Notes under the pieces: generated by a model
The model's input: the letters and a program-made list of their open reading frames with translations, nothing else
Databases searched by the model: none
Told to the model about the DNA's origin: nothing
Assembly (NCBI RefSeq): GCF_005116675.2
Contig: NZ_CP050699.1
Location: forward strand, 1,387,001 to 1,451,000
Source of the DNA: Desulfosediminicola ganghwensis
Lineage (GTDB): Bacteria > Desulfobacterota > Desulfobulbia > Desulfobulbales > Desulfocapsaceae
DNA: 64,000 nt
Direction of reading: 5' to 3'
Made by a program: the position numbers and the translations under genes
In this document: positions 35,033 to 46,700 of the stretch, one piece after another
Numbering within the stretch: position 1 is the stretch's first letter
How the letters are laid out: every line of letters starts with the position of its first letter

Positions 35033-36355
35033 ATGATTCATAGCTATCCACACGATCTTGTCGTCAGCCTGCAACAGAGATGGTCGTATACCGTGCTTGA
35101 CTCTAAAGACGACAAGAAGACATATGCGCTGCCAGCCACAGAGGTCCTCAATGACCTGATTTCCACGTGCTATCAGGTGAGTCAGATGCAGGAGGAGACC
35201 AGACAAATCCGTTTTCGGTTGATGATGGCAGAACCCGATGATTACGGCAGCGCCGATGCCGGCCTGTTGCAGGGTCTTTTCGTGATGAAATTCACGAATC
35301 AGAGGCCATTCAACACCTATGAGCTGCTGAAGCTGGCACCGGCGTTAAATTTCAACAACGCCATGATCGGGGTACGTTTCAGGGAGAAGGACGGGCTGCA
35401 GATATGGGGTGTTATTCACACCGGTTCGCGCTGGACCCAGATTATCCACGGTGGGTCAAAGACTGCCGTGCCATTGCCCAAAGCCCTGGCTGTGCACGTG
35501 ATGGGGCCGGGCAGGCTGACTGTTTTCCGTGGTCATGAAATTCTGGTGCAGTTATCGGCCGGTAAAATTATCTCGCCTGCTGTTAACGTCTTTCAGGCAG
35601 AATGGATGACCACACGTTTTTCCCAGGTGCAGAAGCGACTTTCGGCAATACACGCTCAAAATCCGGAGTTGGTAAAAAACGAGTGGGCCAAGGTCGATCC
35701 GGATTTTGTGGGCAAACTCTACCTGGAATTTTTCAAGCACGTTATCAGTACCGTAAGGCGGTCGGGCCATGGCGGTATGATTTTGTCTTTCCCGGCCGGT
35801 ATGGCCAACCTTATTTCAAAGGATAACCCGTATATATCGATTAAATACCGTTTCACGGAAGGTGGCGCCAGCCAGCAGTTGAAAACCCTGGTGCTGGAGA
35901 TCATGAAAGTCTTGTCGATAGTTTGTGGCCGCCGCTATGGGCCTGATTATGTGGCAGGGTGGGATGATTATGTGGAGTTACAGGGGAAACGGCTGATCCC
36001 TCTTGATGAGCAGGTATTTAAATACGCACGTTTTGTCGCCGGGCTTACAGGCGTTGACGGCGCGGTGGTCACCACGGAAGGGCCGGAGTTGATCGGCTAT
36101 GGAGGTATTATCCAGGGTAATTTCGAGATGGGTGAACATGTAGCCAAGGCCCTGGACCCGGAAGGAATACACAGGAAGATCGAACGAATAGAGAGTGTCG
36201 GCACCCGCCATCGCTCATGCTATTATCTCTGCAAGAAGCTGCACGATGCCCTCGGTATAGTTGTCTCCCAGGATGGGGAGGTGCGGATTGTTACCTGGGG
36301 AGAGGATTCTGTACTCTACTGGGATGTAATTCCCATAGATTTCGCCACAGACTAG
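35033..36355 (+). CDS. DAC-like (DACNV) sensor-domain protein
   Basis: A 440-residue protein. The C-terminal half resembles diadenylate cyclase (DisA_N/DAC) domains: GVDGAVVTTE for the DGA motif and GTRHRSCYYLCKKL for the RHR motif, then ALGIVVSQDGEVRIV. The N-terminal 300 residues are unlike DisA or CdaA and fit the DACNV sensor architecture. It could make or bind a cyclic dinucleotide. No membrane segment is seen. Single gene between the lipid cluster and a palindromic repeat region; function unproven. Confidence 0.75.
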   Translation: MIHSYPHDLVVSLQQRWSYTVLDSKDDKKTYALPATEVLNDLISTCYQVSQMQEETRQIRFRLMMAEPDDYGSADAGLLQGLFVMKFTNQRPFNTYELLKLAPALNFNNAMIGVRFREKDGLQIWGVIHTGSRWTQIIHGGSKTAVPLPKALAVHVMGPGRLTVFRGHEILVQLSAGKIISPAVNVFQAEWMTTRFSQVQKRLSAIHAQNPELVKNEWAKVDPDFVGKLYLEFFKHVISTVRRSGHGGMILSFPAGMANLISKDNPYISIKYRFTEGGASQQLKTLVLEIMKVLSIVCGRRYGPDYVAGWDDYVELQGKRLIPLDEQVFKYARFVAGLTGVDGAVVTTEGPELIGYGGIIQGNFEMGEHVAKALDPEGIHRKIERIESVGTRHRSCYYLCKKLHDALGIVVSQDGEVRIVTWGEDSVLYWDVIPIDFATD

Positions 36356-36356
36356 G

Positions 36357-36461
36357 AAATCAGTTCATATACCGGCATTCTCTTCAGTGTTTTGTTGTGC
36401 CGCATGGGAAAAACATAGCGGCACAACAAAACTTAGAATATGACGGCATCTGAACTGATTT
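36357..36461. repeat. 105-bp palindromic element
   Basis: Outer arms AAATCAGTTCA (36357-36367) / TGAACTGATTT (36451-36461) and inner arms GTTTTGTTGTGCCGC (36389-36403) / GCGGCACAACAAAAC (36418-36432) are perfect. The intervening arms are partly complementary (ATTCT/AGAAT). The left arm starts 2 bp after the stop codon of the preceding gene. It could end transcription or be a palindromic repeat element. Confidence 0.65.
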
Positions 36462-36466
36462 GGAAA

Positions 36467-36515
36467 AGTTAGGGGAGAGAATTTTTAAGTTAGGGGTTAG
36501 GGGGGAGAGGTTAGG
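36467..36515 (+). repeat. GTTAGGGG direct repeats
   Basis: Three to four copies of (A)GTTAGGGG-like units in about 50 bp. Similar in style to the tract at 15195-15245. Possible G-quadruplex former. Confidence 0.45.
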
Positions 36516-36632
36516 CGGCGGTAATCGTTTGAATATTCAATAGAATGAGCGAAACGATCCAAAGATCGTTGTTCGAAAATCTCTACTATTTCGCACTTCC
36601 CAAGGTGATTCAGACAGTTCCAAGTTCGAAGT

Positions 36633-36674
36633 TTTTTGAGGTCCACTATAGTTCTGCTATGTGGACCTCAAAAA
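36633..36674. repeat. Perfect 14-bp inverted repeat
   Basis: TTTTTGAGGTCCAC (36633-36646) and GTGGACCTCAAAAA (36661-36674) with a further ATAG/CTAT pairing inside the loop. It lies 32 bp beyond the end of the minus-strand aldehyde dehydrogenase gene and probably helps end both convergent transcripts. Confidence 0.6.
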
Positions 36675-36705
36675 CACTGAAGAAGTTGGTGCTGTATGAA
36701 GCACC

Positions 36706-38241
36706 TTAACCAATATCAAAGTTGATGCCCTGAGCCAGCGGCAGGCTACTCCCATAATTCACCGTAACAGTCTGTCTGCGCATGTACGCTTTCCAGGCAT
36801 CCGAGCCGGATTCCCGCCCGCCGCCGGTCTCTTTTTCACCACCAAACGCCCCGCCTATCTCCGCTCCGGAGGTACCTATATTAACATTGGCGAGACCACA
36901 GTCGGAACCTGCCGCAGAGAGGAACCGCTCTGACTCACGCAGATCCGTGGTGAAAACTGCCGATGAGAGTCCCTGCCGAACATCGTTCTGGATAGCGATA
37001 GCCTCATCAATATCACCGGAATACTTCATAAGATAGAGAATGGGGGCAAAGGTCTCTTCCTGGACTATCGGAGTGGTAACCTCAACTTCGGCTAAGGTTG
37101 GTTCCACGTAGCAGCCTGATTCATAGCCGGGGCCGAAGAGTACGGTGCCGCCGTGGAGAATCCGGCCGTCCTGGCCGGTGATGGCCTCGATGGATTCGCG
37201 AAAATCATGAACGCTCTGCAGATCTATCAATGGCCCCACATGGTTGGTTTCATCGAGCGGGTCGCCGATATTCAGGCTTTCGTAGGCACGCTGCAGCCTG
37301 GTCACTACTTCTTGATAAACACTTTCGTGAATAATAAGTCTGCGGGTGGAGGTGCATCTCTGGCCGGTGGTGCCGACCGAGCCGAAAACCACCGATGGGA
37401 TGGCCAGTTTCAGATCGGCGCTGGGCGCGATGATTATGGCGTTGTTGCCGCCCAGTTCGAGAATTGTCCGGCCCAGCCTTCTGGCGACAATCTCTGCCGC
37501 GTGTTTGCCAGAGGCTACTGAGCCGGTAAATGAGATAAGCGGAATCCTGCTGTCGCCGAGCATTTTGTTGCCAACATCATCCCTGCCGCCCACGAGCAGA
37601 TTGAAGATCCCTTCGGGAAGATCGTAATCCGCCACGACCTCGCCCAGAATCTTCTGCATGGCCATGGCTGTGGCAGGTGCTTTGGATGAAGGTTTCCAGA
37701 TGATTACATCACCGCACACTGCTGCCAGCATGGTGTTCCAGGAATAGACCGCCAGCGGAAAGTTAAAGGCGGTGATAACCCCGACGATACCCAGAGGATG
37801 GTACTGGTCGTAGAGTTTGTGCATGGGGCGTTCCGAAACGGTGGTCATGCCGTAGAGCATTCGTGATTGGCCCAGGGCAAAGTCACAGACGTCGATGGCT
37901 TCCTGAACCTCGCCCAGCCCCTCCTGCAGGGGTTTACCCGTCTCGTAGCTTATGAGTTTGCCAAGCGGAATTTTATAGTCGCGCAGCCTGACACCGATCT
38001 GGCGGACTATTTCACCGCGAACCGGAGCAGGGGTGTCGCGCCAGACCGGAAAAGCTGCGGATGCGGTTTCCAGCACCGTGTTATATTCCTTCTCAGTTGC
38101 CAGGGGAAGTTCGAGGTAGGTGGTGCCGTCGACAGGCGAGAAAGGGCAAAGAATATTGTCGGAGGTGGGTTTATACCACGAGCTGCCGGTGGAAACGGTT
38201 GATAGGTCTGTATCCAGACTGAGTTCTTTGAAAAAGTTCAT
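36706..38241 (-). CDS. ALDH7-like aldehyde dehydrogenase (aminoadipate-semialdehyde type)
   Basis: A 511-residue NAD(P)-dependent aldehyde dehydrogenase. Landmarks are GVITAFNFPLAVYSWN, the NAD-site IIWKPSSKAPATAMA, the catalytic Glu in ILELGGNNAI and the catalytic Cys in TTGQRCTSTRRL. The double-Asn ELGGNNA and overall layout fit ALDH7/AmaB (alpha-aminoadipate or piperideine-6-carboxylate dehydrogenase), pointing to lysine or a related semialdehyde as substrate. The start at 38241 has GAGG upstream; 26 extra residues upstream are rejected. Confidence 0.9.
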   Translation of the reverse strand: MNFFKELSLDTDLSTVSTGSSWYKPTSDNILCPFSPVDGTTYLELPLATEKEYNTVLETASAAFPVWRDTPAPVRGEIVRQIGVRLRDYKIPLGKLISYETGKPLQEGLGEVQEAIDVCDFALGQSRMLYGMTTVSERPMHKLYDQYHPLGIVGVITAFNFPLAVYSWNTMLAAVCGDVIIWKPSSKAPATAMAMQKILGEVVADYDLPEGIFNLLVGGRDDVGNKMLGDSRIPLISFTGSVASGKHAAEIVARRLGRTILELGGNNAIIIAPSADLKLAIPSVVFGSVGTTGQRCTSTRRLIIHESVYQEVVTRLQRAYESLNIGDPLDETNHVGPLIDLQSVHDFRESIEAITGQDGRILHGGTVLFGPGYESGCYVEPTLAEVEVTTPIVQEETFAPILYLMKYSGDIDEAIAIQNDVRQGLSSAVFTTDLRESERFLSAAGSDCGLANVNIGTSGAEIGGAFGGEKETGGGRESGSDAWKAYMRRQTVTVNYGSSLPLAQGINFDIG

Positions 38242-38576
38242 AACGACCTCGCTGGTAACGGTTTGGAATTGTGGGGGATGACTCTTGTTTAGTATTGCAT
38301 TGGCGGATAGTAGAGTCAAGGTGCTGCCGTGGGCAGGTCGGAGAGAGGAGGTCGGAGGGAGGTGTGAGGGGGAACTGCTTGACGTTCAGGGCTGTTCCCG
38401 AGTCCCCCCAATGCTCATGTGAAATCCGGGCCAGGGCAGGGGAGCCGTAACTTAGGGTATTCTGGGCAGACCTCTGGTGGGCATTGTGGAGATTTGCCAA
38501 TCACTATCATGGGTTGAACCTATGTTACAAACCAGCAGAATTGTGAAATCGACACAATGCTCATAAGAAATCCGGG
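38242..38576. other. Intergenic region with two direct copies of a dispersed repeat
   Basis: A 335-bp gap containing a G-rich tract (38338-38372) and two 23-bp direct repeats at 38410-38432 and 38556-38578. No gene is seen. Confidence 0.55.
38410..38432 (+). repeat. Dispersed repeat copy, plus orientation
   Basis: AATGCTCATGTGAAATCC then GGGCC. 20 of 23 bases match the copy at 38556, and it resembles the copies at 5754-5780 (minus) and 27897-27918 (plus). Confidence 0.6.
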
Positions 38577-38580
38577 CTAC
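38556..38580 (+). repeat. Dispersed repeat copy, plus orientation
   Basis: AATGCTCATAAGAAATCC then GGGCTAC. Overlaps the final codon region of the minus-strand AI-2E-family gene (ends 38577). Same family as 38410, 27897 and 5754. Confidence 0.6.
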
Positions 38581-39674
38581 GTTTGTTGGATATATGAATC
38601 ATACTTCTTCAGATATATATCAGACAGCGTCAGAAATGCGGTGATAATCAGTGGCCCGTAGATAATTCCCAGTATGCCGTATACGCTCAGTCCACCGATA
38701 ATAGAGAGAAAGACCAGCAGGGTATGCATCTTGACCTGGCTGCCGACAAGCTTTGGTTTCACCAGGTATTCCATGGAGAGCGAGAGCACCAGATAGAAGA
38801 TGAATACGAAAATACCCAGACCGATGCTGCCGTTGATGGCAATAACCAGGGCGGCGGGGATCAGGACCAGGCCGATGCCGAAGATTGGCAGAAAGGCGAG
38901 AATGGCCATGATACAACCCCAGAGGATGGGGGAGTTGAGGCCCAGAATGGAGAAAAGCACACCACCCAGGATACCCTGAACCAGTCCGCAGATGCCGTTG
39001 CCTTTTAAGATGGCGTTGGCGATCTCTTCGAATTTGGATACCAGCAACCGGTCTTCGTCATCAGGCAGTGGTGAGAGCCGCACCAGATACTCAACGAGTT
39101 TTGGTAGATCGATCAGCAAAAAGAAGATCACCAAAATCATCATGAAAAACAAAAAAACAAACTGCATGATGTTGGCAGCCCAGGCGCTGGCCTGGTTATA
39201 GAGCATCAGCCCGCCTTTTTTGGCAACATAGGAGACGAAATCTATAATCAGCTGTGGCTTGAAGTTGAATCCGAAGTCTGCCATGTAATCCTGAAACTTC
39301 ATCATATATTCGCTGTCCTGCAGGAAACTGACAACTTTCAGCCCAACCTGGCTGTCACGGCCCCAGTTGTAGAGCGAGAGCGCTTCGTTGGCAAGCGAGC
39401 CGATGAAAAATATTATCGGAATGAAAACGATGGCAACAATCAGCAGACAGGTGAGCACCGAGGCCAGGTTCTGATGCATCACCTTGCAGAAAAACAGGTG
39501 AATTGGTCGAAAAAGATTGGTGAGCAGGAACGAGAGCACCAGTATCGACCAGAATGGGTAGAGCACTTTTCCCAGGAAAAATATTGAGACAAAGAAGACG
39601 AGCACAAAGTATTTGATTTGCATCGGGCTCTGTGTCGGGCCATTCAGATCATTGGCTGGTGAAGTATTGCTCAT
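38577..39674 (-). CDS. AI-2E-family membrane transporter
   Basis: A 365-residue permease with about eight membrane segments and the family pattern LYPFWSILVLSFLLTNLFRPI early and ILGIIYGPLIITAFLTLSDIY at the end; GNGICGLVQGILGGVLFSILG is the central conserved stretch. Members are exporters or Na+/H+ antiporters, and few really move autoinducer-2. ATG at 39674. Single gene. Confidence 0.9.
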   Translation of the reverse strand: MSNTSPANDLNGPTQSPMQIKYFVLVFFVSIFFLGKVLYPFWSILVLSFLLTNLFRPIHLFFCKVMHQNLASVLTCLLIVAIVFIPIIFFIGSLANEALSLYNWGRDSQVGLKVVSFLQDSEYMMKFQDYMADFGFNFKPQLIIDFVSYVAKKGGLMLYNQASAWAANIMQFVFLFFMMILVIFFLLIDLPKLVEYLVRLSPLPDDEDRLLVSKFEEIANAILKGNGICGLVQGILGGVLFSILGLNSPILWGCIMAILAFLPIFGIGLVLIPAALVIAINGSIGLGIFVFIFYLVLSLSMEYLVKPKLVGSQVKMHTLLVFLSIIGGLSVYGILGIIYGPLIITAFLTLSDIYLKKYDSYIQQT

Positions 39675-40036
39675 ACGGCTCTGGCTTTGAAGTTAACGTT
39701 GAGGTATCCTGAACTGGTATTTTCGCGTCCGTACCCTCTGGCTGCTGTGGTTGCGCGCTGATCGGAGAGATAAACATGAAATCGGAGAGATGCATCAGTA
39801 TAAACACATGATAATGGTTTACTGTTGCAATTGTCCAGATACCTGAGTTATCGTTATAGATTGCCGCAATTGCTGTCGAACCGGTATGTTATTCCGGTCA
39901 GGCGTGTTCATGCATGCGTTTCTATGCGACAATGTTCTTCATTTGAGATATCAGGAACAGTCCCTGTCGCCCGAAAGTATATATCCTCTTGGTTATTAAG
40001 AAAAGAAAAATAAGTGCAGGTTAGGAGATTGCTATA
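39675..40036. other. Divergent intergenic region upstream of ilvE
   Basis: A 362-bp gap between divergent genes, so promoters for both are expected. A short direct repeat ATCGGAGAGAT occurs twice (near 39759 and 39780). No gene seen. Confidence 0.4.
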
Positions 40037-41119
40037 ATGTGGGAAGATCTTGAAGTTACACTGGAAAAGTTGGCTGATGATAAAAGTAAGGAAAAACCTT
40101 CACAGGACAAGCTGGGCTTTGGCCAGCACTTTACCGATCATATGTTCCTGATGAAGTGGAATCGCGAAAATGGCTGGCATGATGCAAAGATCTGTCCCTA
40201 CGGCGATTTTACCCTCGATCCTGCCGCGGTGGTTTTCCATTATGGTCAGGCGATTTTTGAAGGCATGAAGGCGTACAAAGGTGATGGTGGCCAGGTATAC
40301 CTCTTCAGACCCGAAGACAACTTTGAGCGAATGAACTCCTCCGCCATTCGCATGTGTATGCCGCGAATCCCCGTAGATCAGGTTCTGAAATCCCTGAAGG
40401 CGTTGCTCTATCTCGAAAAAAACTGGATTCCGGAATCTGAAGGGGCATCTCTCTACATCCGTCCGACCATGATCGGCACCGAGCCGTTTCTCGGTGTACG
40501 CCCTTCGGCCGAATACTACTTTTATATCATCTTGAGTCCTGTCGGCGCCTACTATTCCGAAGGTTTCAATCCCACCAAGATCTATGTAAGCGACGAGCAT
40601 GTACGCGCCGTAAAGGGTGGCGTGGGCAATGTAAAGACCGCCGGTAATTACGCCGCATCGCTCTATACTTCTGAACTTGCCAAGAAAGAAGGATATACCC
40701 AGGTACTCTGGCTCGACGCATGTGAGCATAAATATATAGAAGAGGTTGGCACCAGTAATATCTTCTTCATGATCGGTGACGAACTGGTCACTCCACCACT
40801 GGAAGGGTCTATTCTCGGCGGCATCACCCGTAACTCGGTACTGAAACTTGCCGAAAGCTGGGGTGTGAAGACCGTTGAGCGCGAGATTGCAATCGATGAA
40901 GTTCTGGCGGCAACTGAAGACGGTAGCCTGAAAGAGGCCTTTGGTACCGGCACAGCGGCAGTGATTTCGCCGGTGGGAGAGCTCTTTTATAAGGATAAAG
41001 CCTATTCCATCAACAACGGGGAGACGGGCGAACTCTCCAGAAGGCTTTTTGACGAGCTGCAGGATATACAGGGCGGACGCAGAGAAGATCCTTTTAATTG
41101 GGTCGTTCGTGTTGGATAG
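40037..41119 (+). CDS. ilvE: Branched-chain amino-acid aminotransferase
   Basis: A 360-residue fold-type IV PLP enzyme transferring the amino group between glutamate and branched-chain keto acids in the cytoplasm. HYGQAIFEGMKAYKG, YIRPTMIGTEPFLGVRPS, the PLP lysine in GGVGNVKTAGNYAASL and EVGTSNIFFM are all present. Length matches the longer IlvE type. AGGAGATTGCTATA precedes the ATG. Single gene. Confidence 0.95.
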   Translation: MWEDLEVTLEKLADDKSKEKPSQDKLGFGQHFTDHMFLMKWNRENGWHDAKICPYGDFTLDPAAVVFHYGQAIFEGMKAYKGDGGQVYLFRPEDNFERMNSSAIRMCMPRIPVDQVLKSLKALLYLEKNWIPESEGASLYIRPTMIGTEPFLGVRPSAEYYFYIILSPVGAYYSEGFNPTKIYVSDEHVRAVKGGVGNVKTAGNYAASLYTSELAKKEGYTQVLWLDACEHKYIEEVGTSNIFFMIGDELVTPPLEGSILGGITRNSVLKLAESWGVKTVEREIAIDEVLAATEDGSLKEAFGTGTAAVISPVGELFYKDKAYSINNGETGELSRRLFDELQDIQGGRREDPFNWVVRVG

Positions 41120-41214
41120 TGTTAGAAAGTGCGATTGAAAATATCGGAAAAATGAGCGCTTGGTCGTCGGGTGGAGGGTGTCGTAGGTGCTGGATTTTTT
41201 TTTTATTTGTAGCC

Positions 41215-41242
41215 TTGATTTTTGAAAATCCGCGTTTATTGT
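41215..41242 (+). promoter_or_regulatory. Probable groESL promoter
   Basis: TTGATT (41215-41220) and TATTGT (41237-41242), spacing 16 nt. No CIRCE inverted repeat (TTAGCACTC-N9-GAGTGCTAA) is present between here and the ATG, so HrcA-type control is not supported by sequence. Confidence 0.45.
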
Positions 41243-41361
41243 AATGCAAGTTTTAGATACCCGCCCAATTTACGGGGCAAAAAATAACGAATTGGGGAAC
41301 CATATCCATTCTTTCAATGGGCCCGTTCGGTTAACAAACACACAATTTTGTAGGAGGAAGT

Positions 41362-41652
41362 ATGAAAATTCGTCCATTGAACGACCGCCTTCTGGTGAAG
41401 AGACTGGAAGAAGAAGAGAAGACATCCGGTGGTATCATTATTCCTGACAGCGCGAAAGAGAAGCCGGCTGAGGGCCAGGTAGTAGCGGTAGGCCCAGGCA
41501 AATTGAATGACAAAGGCGAAAGAGTGGCACTGCAGGTGAAAGAGGGTGATCTTGTCCTTTTCTCCAAGTATGGCGGTACCGATGTGAAGCTGGATGGTGA
41601 GGACTTCCTCATCATGCGCGAAGACGATATTCTTGGTGTTGTTGAGCAGTAA
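41362..41652 (+). CDS. groS: Co-chaperonin GroES
   Basis: A 96-residue protein with the canonical start [19 protein letters not shown], mobile loop [15 protein letters not shown] and C-terminal EDDILGVVE. Forms the heptameric lid of GroEL. AGGAGG precedes the ATG; groL follows after 67 bp. Confidence 0.98.
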   Translation: MKIRPLNDRLLVKRLEEEEKTSGGIIIPDSAKEKPAEGQVVAVGPGKLNDKGERVALQVKEGDLVLFSKYGGTDVKLDGEDFLIMREDDILGVVEQ

Positions 41653-41707
41653 TAAACTGACTACTACTTCTTGCTGCCCGCATTGCTGCGGGAGAAATTG
41701 ATTATAG

Positions 41708-43369
<1,662 letters not shown>

Positions 43370-43383
43370 TTTGCCCCTCGCTG

Positions 43384-43409
43384 ACTGCCCGATCATAAAA
43401 TCGGGCAGT
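43384..43409 (+). terminator. Hairpin after groL
   Basis: ACTGCCCGAT / ATCGGGCAGT with loop CATAAA, 15 bp after the stop. No T-run follows, so it may act in RNA processing, with the next hairpin as the real terminator. Confidence 0.6.
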
Positions 43410-43441
43410 TAGATACGCTCATCGCTTAGCGTACGAAGTTG

Positions 43442-43471
43442 GCAAAAGGCCTTAGTTATAAGGCCTTTTGC
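43442..43471 (+). terminator. groESL terminator
   Basis: Perfect 13-bp stem GCAAAAGGCCTTA (43442-43454) / TAAGGCCTTTTGC (43459-43471) with loop GTTA, followed by TCTTT. Confidence 0.8.
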
Positions 43472-43498
43472 TCTTTAAAAAAAAGTGATAAAAATATA

Positions 43499-43527
43499 TT
43501 GACAGTGAGCTCCGAGTACAGTATTTA
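43499..43527 (+). promoter_or_regulatory. tRNA-Met promoter
   Basis: TTGACA (43499-43504), 17-nt spacer, TATTTA (43522-43527). The start would be about 8-10 nt upstream of the mature tRNA. Confidence 0.75.
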
Positions 43528-43544
43528 TAGGGCCTCGCAAGCAA

Positions 43545-43621
43545 GGCGATGTAGCTCAGTTGGTTAGAGCACACGGCTCATATCCGTGTTGTCCGGGGTT
43601 CAAATCCCTGCATCGCCACCA
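43545..43621 (+). tRNA. tRNA-Met (CAT), elongator type
   Basis: A 77-nt cloverleaf including an encoded CCA. Acceptor GGCGATG/CATCGCC, D-arm GCTC..GAGC, anticodon stem CACGG/CCGTG around CTCATAT, T-arm with TTCAAAT. The CAT anticodon could also be tRNA-Ile2, but the overall sequence resembles elongator tRNA-Met. The 3' end is followed by accessory genes, as at island junctions. Confidence 0.95.
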
Positions 43622-43631
43622 ATTGAAAAAA

Positions 43632-43666
43632 GGGGTTTCAACGATTATCGTTGAAACCCCTTTTTT
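43632..43666 (+). terminator. tRNA terminator
   Basis: Perfect 12-bp stem GGGGTTTCAACG / CGTTGAAACCCC with loop ATTAT and six T. Confidence 0.95.
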
Positions 43667-43740
43667 GCGTTTTGGGGCTTGTTGTGTACCCGCTATGTTA
43701 TCAGATTTTACCTGACCACCTTCCCGGGTATTTAATTTCT

Positions 43741-46700
43741 TTAAGGCCTAGCCTCTTCAAACATAGCTGCAGGCATCGGATATTCCAACTCCCAAACCAT
43801 ACTTATGGGGCGCTCTCCTTCATAAGAAATCAATTTAGCTGCAGGCCCCAAGTAAACAAACGGAGCGGTCTCACCCTCAATCTGTTTCTCTACACGAGCA
43901 AAAAACAAAACGGTATAGCCTCGTTCCCTGATGTGGATATAATTCTGACCGGTGGCAGTTTTCTGAGTGGCAGTGGACTGGCTTTCCCAATGCATAAGGG
44001 TTCTGCTGATCGGATAATCTTTGTAGAGAGTCGTTGGTGAGAAATCCTGCTCGACCTTCCTAAAAGTGACCAAGTGAACATAAACTTTAAGTTCGATATT
44101 GTGCATCACCCCCACTCCTGTGGGTCCGGGTTTCTGAAAACTGTTCAACCCCAAAGCTGCTTTTATCTCATGAGAACCATATGCCGCATGCAACTTCAGA
44201 TCGCAGGGAAACGGGAGCTTGATGTTGGTGAATGGATACGGCTGATTCTGAAGACGCCACTCTGCGATTTCCGCTGCATCAGCAGCTACGGTGGTATTTC
44301 TTGACCACTTCGCCATAGAATCTTCGAGGCTATCAACACCTGCCACGTCTGCTTTTTGTCCCCAAAAAAGATAATGTAGAGCTGTTTTTCGGGATGTTGC
44401 ATACGGCCCATCCGGCTCTAGTACCCTATTTTCCTTTGCGAGTGTCTTCACCGAATCCAACAGATTCGGATCTGACCGTAATGCTAATCGCAGCAATCCT
44501 TTTCTTGCCTTTACAAGGTCAGGGTCTTCCAGCGCAGATTGCCCTTTTGCCAGAGCTTTCCATTCAGACCATGTACGTTTTCGCAACACCTCGATCGGAG
44601 ACAAGCAGGTCTCCTCGATAAAATTTCCGAAGGTTAACGGCTTTGCTGAATGTCTGTCCCATGTCTGAATGACCTCCGGAATAAAGTTCTTCAAATCTCT
44701 TAAGGCAAACTTAATGTTCTTGAGCACTGTTTCGCGCGCAACCCGCTCAAAAATGATACTGCATCCAGAAGGCAGATTTGGGAAATCATGTTCAATTTCA
44801 CGATCAATCCGCTGTCTTTTTCTAGACAGTAAAGCCCCATACTTCGTGTCTAAACGATACTTGCGATGGGTTTGACCAACAAAGTCAAGAACCGTTAAAC
44901 AGTCTTTATTCGGAGCATGACGTAATCCACGGCCCAACTGTTGTAAGAAAACTGTCAGGCTCTCCGTTGGCCTCAAAAAGAGAACCATATTGATTTCGGG
45001 AACGTCTACACCTTCACTCAATACATCAACTGCAAAAAGGAATTGAATGTGTCCTTCCCGAAACTCTTTTAACCGTGAAGCACGCTCCTCCTTGCCGGTC
45101 GTACCTAACAGTACACTGGCGGTTATACCGGCTTTCTTAAAATGTTCAGCCATATACTTTGCATGTTGAGTTCCGGAGCAAAAACCAACTGCCCGAACAC
45201 CTTCGAGTTCGGGTTGGTATTTACGTATAGCCTGTAGCACAAGATCCACACGTTGTTTTGCCCGAATGTCATCCCCTGTATATACCTTTTCCAATTCCCG
45301 CTGATCGTACTTGCCATTTTTCCAGAAACGCTCTTCGTCCAAATCAATGTTGTCTGACACACCAAAATAGTGGAACGGACACAGGAGCTTTTCTTCCAGA
45401 GCCTCTGGCAAGCGAATCTCTGCAGCAAAATGGCCACCAAAATCAGGCAAAATTGGGGAGCCATCCATGCGTTCGGGAGTTGCAGTTAACCCTAGTAAAA
45501 TATGCGGATTTAGAAGATTGAAGAGGGGGAGGTAGCTCGAAGCAGCCCCGTGGTGAGCCTCATCGACGATTACAAAACGAAAATGATCTGCACCTAAAGA
45601 CAGCCATGGCTTTTTGGTCCGAAGGCTCTGAATCGAGGCAAATACATGTTCCCATTCTGTCGGCTCTTGACCATTAACCAAAAGCTCTCCAAAATTCTGA
45701 TCACGTAATACAGTACGGAAGCATCCCATGGCCTGTTCGAGGATTTCTTTTCTATGAACCACAAAAAGTAATCGTTCCTTCTTCCCTACTTGCTCAGCAT
45801 GCCGCTTATAGTCCAAGGCTGATACCACAGTTTTTCCCGTGCCTGTTGCCGCGACAACCAGGTTTCGCATCGAACCATTTTGACGAGCAGCTTCCAATGC
45901 CTCTAATATTCGTTCTTGAAAAGGTCGCGGAGTAATATCTGCAAAAAATTGTGTGCTTCCAATTTCACGCTGTTTGTAGCTGTTAATCGCCTTACGAAAT
46001 CGCACAAACTGTTGCTCTGTATACAACTCAAATTCTGGACTTTCCCAATAGGCTGAAAAATCGGCAATGAATCTGTTTAAGATATGCGGCATATCCTGTG
46101 CTGTAATTTTAACCGTCCACTCCAGGCCTTGTGTCATCGCAGAATGGGACATATTGGCCGAACCTATATAGGCAGTGGAAAAACCACTCTTACGAACAAA
46201 GTGATAAGCTTTCGCGTGAAGACGCGTTCCGCCTGTATCATAAGAAACTTTGATCTCAACGTTCCCCTGCTGAGCCAACCATTCAAGCGCCGCCGGATCA
46301 CTTGCGCCCATATAACTGGTTGAAATAATACGAACCGGAATGTTCTCTTTGGTCAGGCGATCAAAAGCAGGCATCAACAGACGAAGCCCTGACCATTTAA
46401 TAAAGGATATCAGTATGTCCACTCGATCAGCCGTCAACATTTCCGCTCGCAACTCATGCTCCAAAGGCGGATCAATACCCTGTCCCGTTAGCAGTGCGCT
46501 GGAAGAAAGCGGAGTCACTGGCCGAACAAGGCCCCTCTCAGAATTCCGTACTTCGGTTAGTAGGTTCTTATCGTCTCGAAGCAATGTATGTCGCAGAATA
46601 TAATCTAGGCCATCCGTCTCAGACAGTAACTCTATCAATCTATTTACGATTTCGGTTCGCTTATCCTTCTTCGTGACTTGAAGAGCCTTGCCCACAAGGT

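Larger units (their letters stand above)
36356..36705. other. Intergenic region with nested hairpins
   Basis: A 350-bp gap between two convergent genes. It contains the 105-bp palindromic repeat (36357-36461), a G-rich repeat tract (36467-36515) and a second hairpin (36633-36674). No gene. Confidence 0.6.

Noticed and set aside
41243-41361. CIRCE element before groES
   Set aside because: The TTAGCACTC/GAGTGCTAA inverted repeat is not present.
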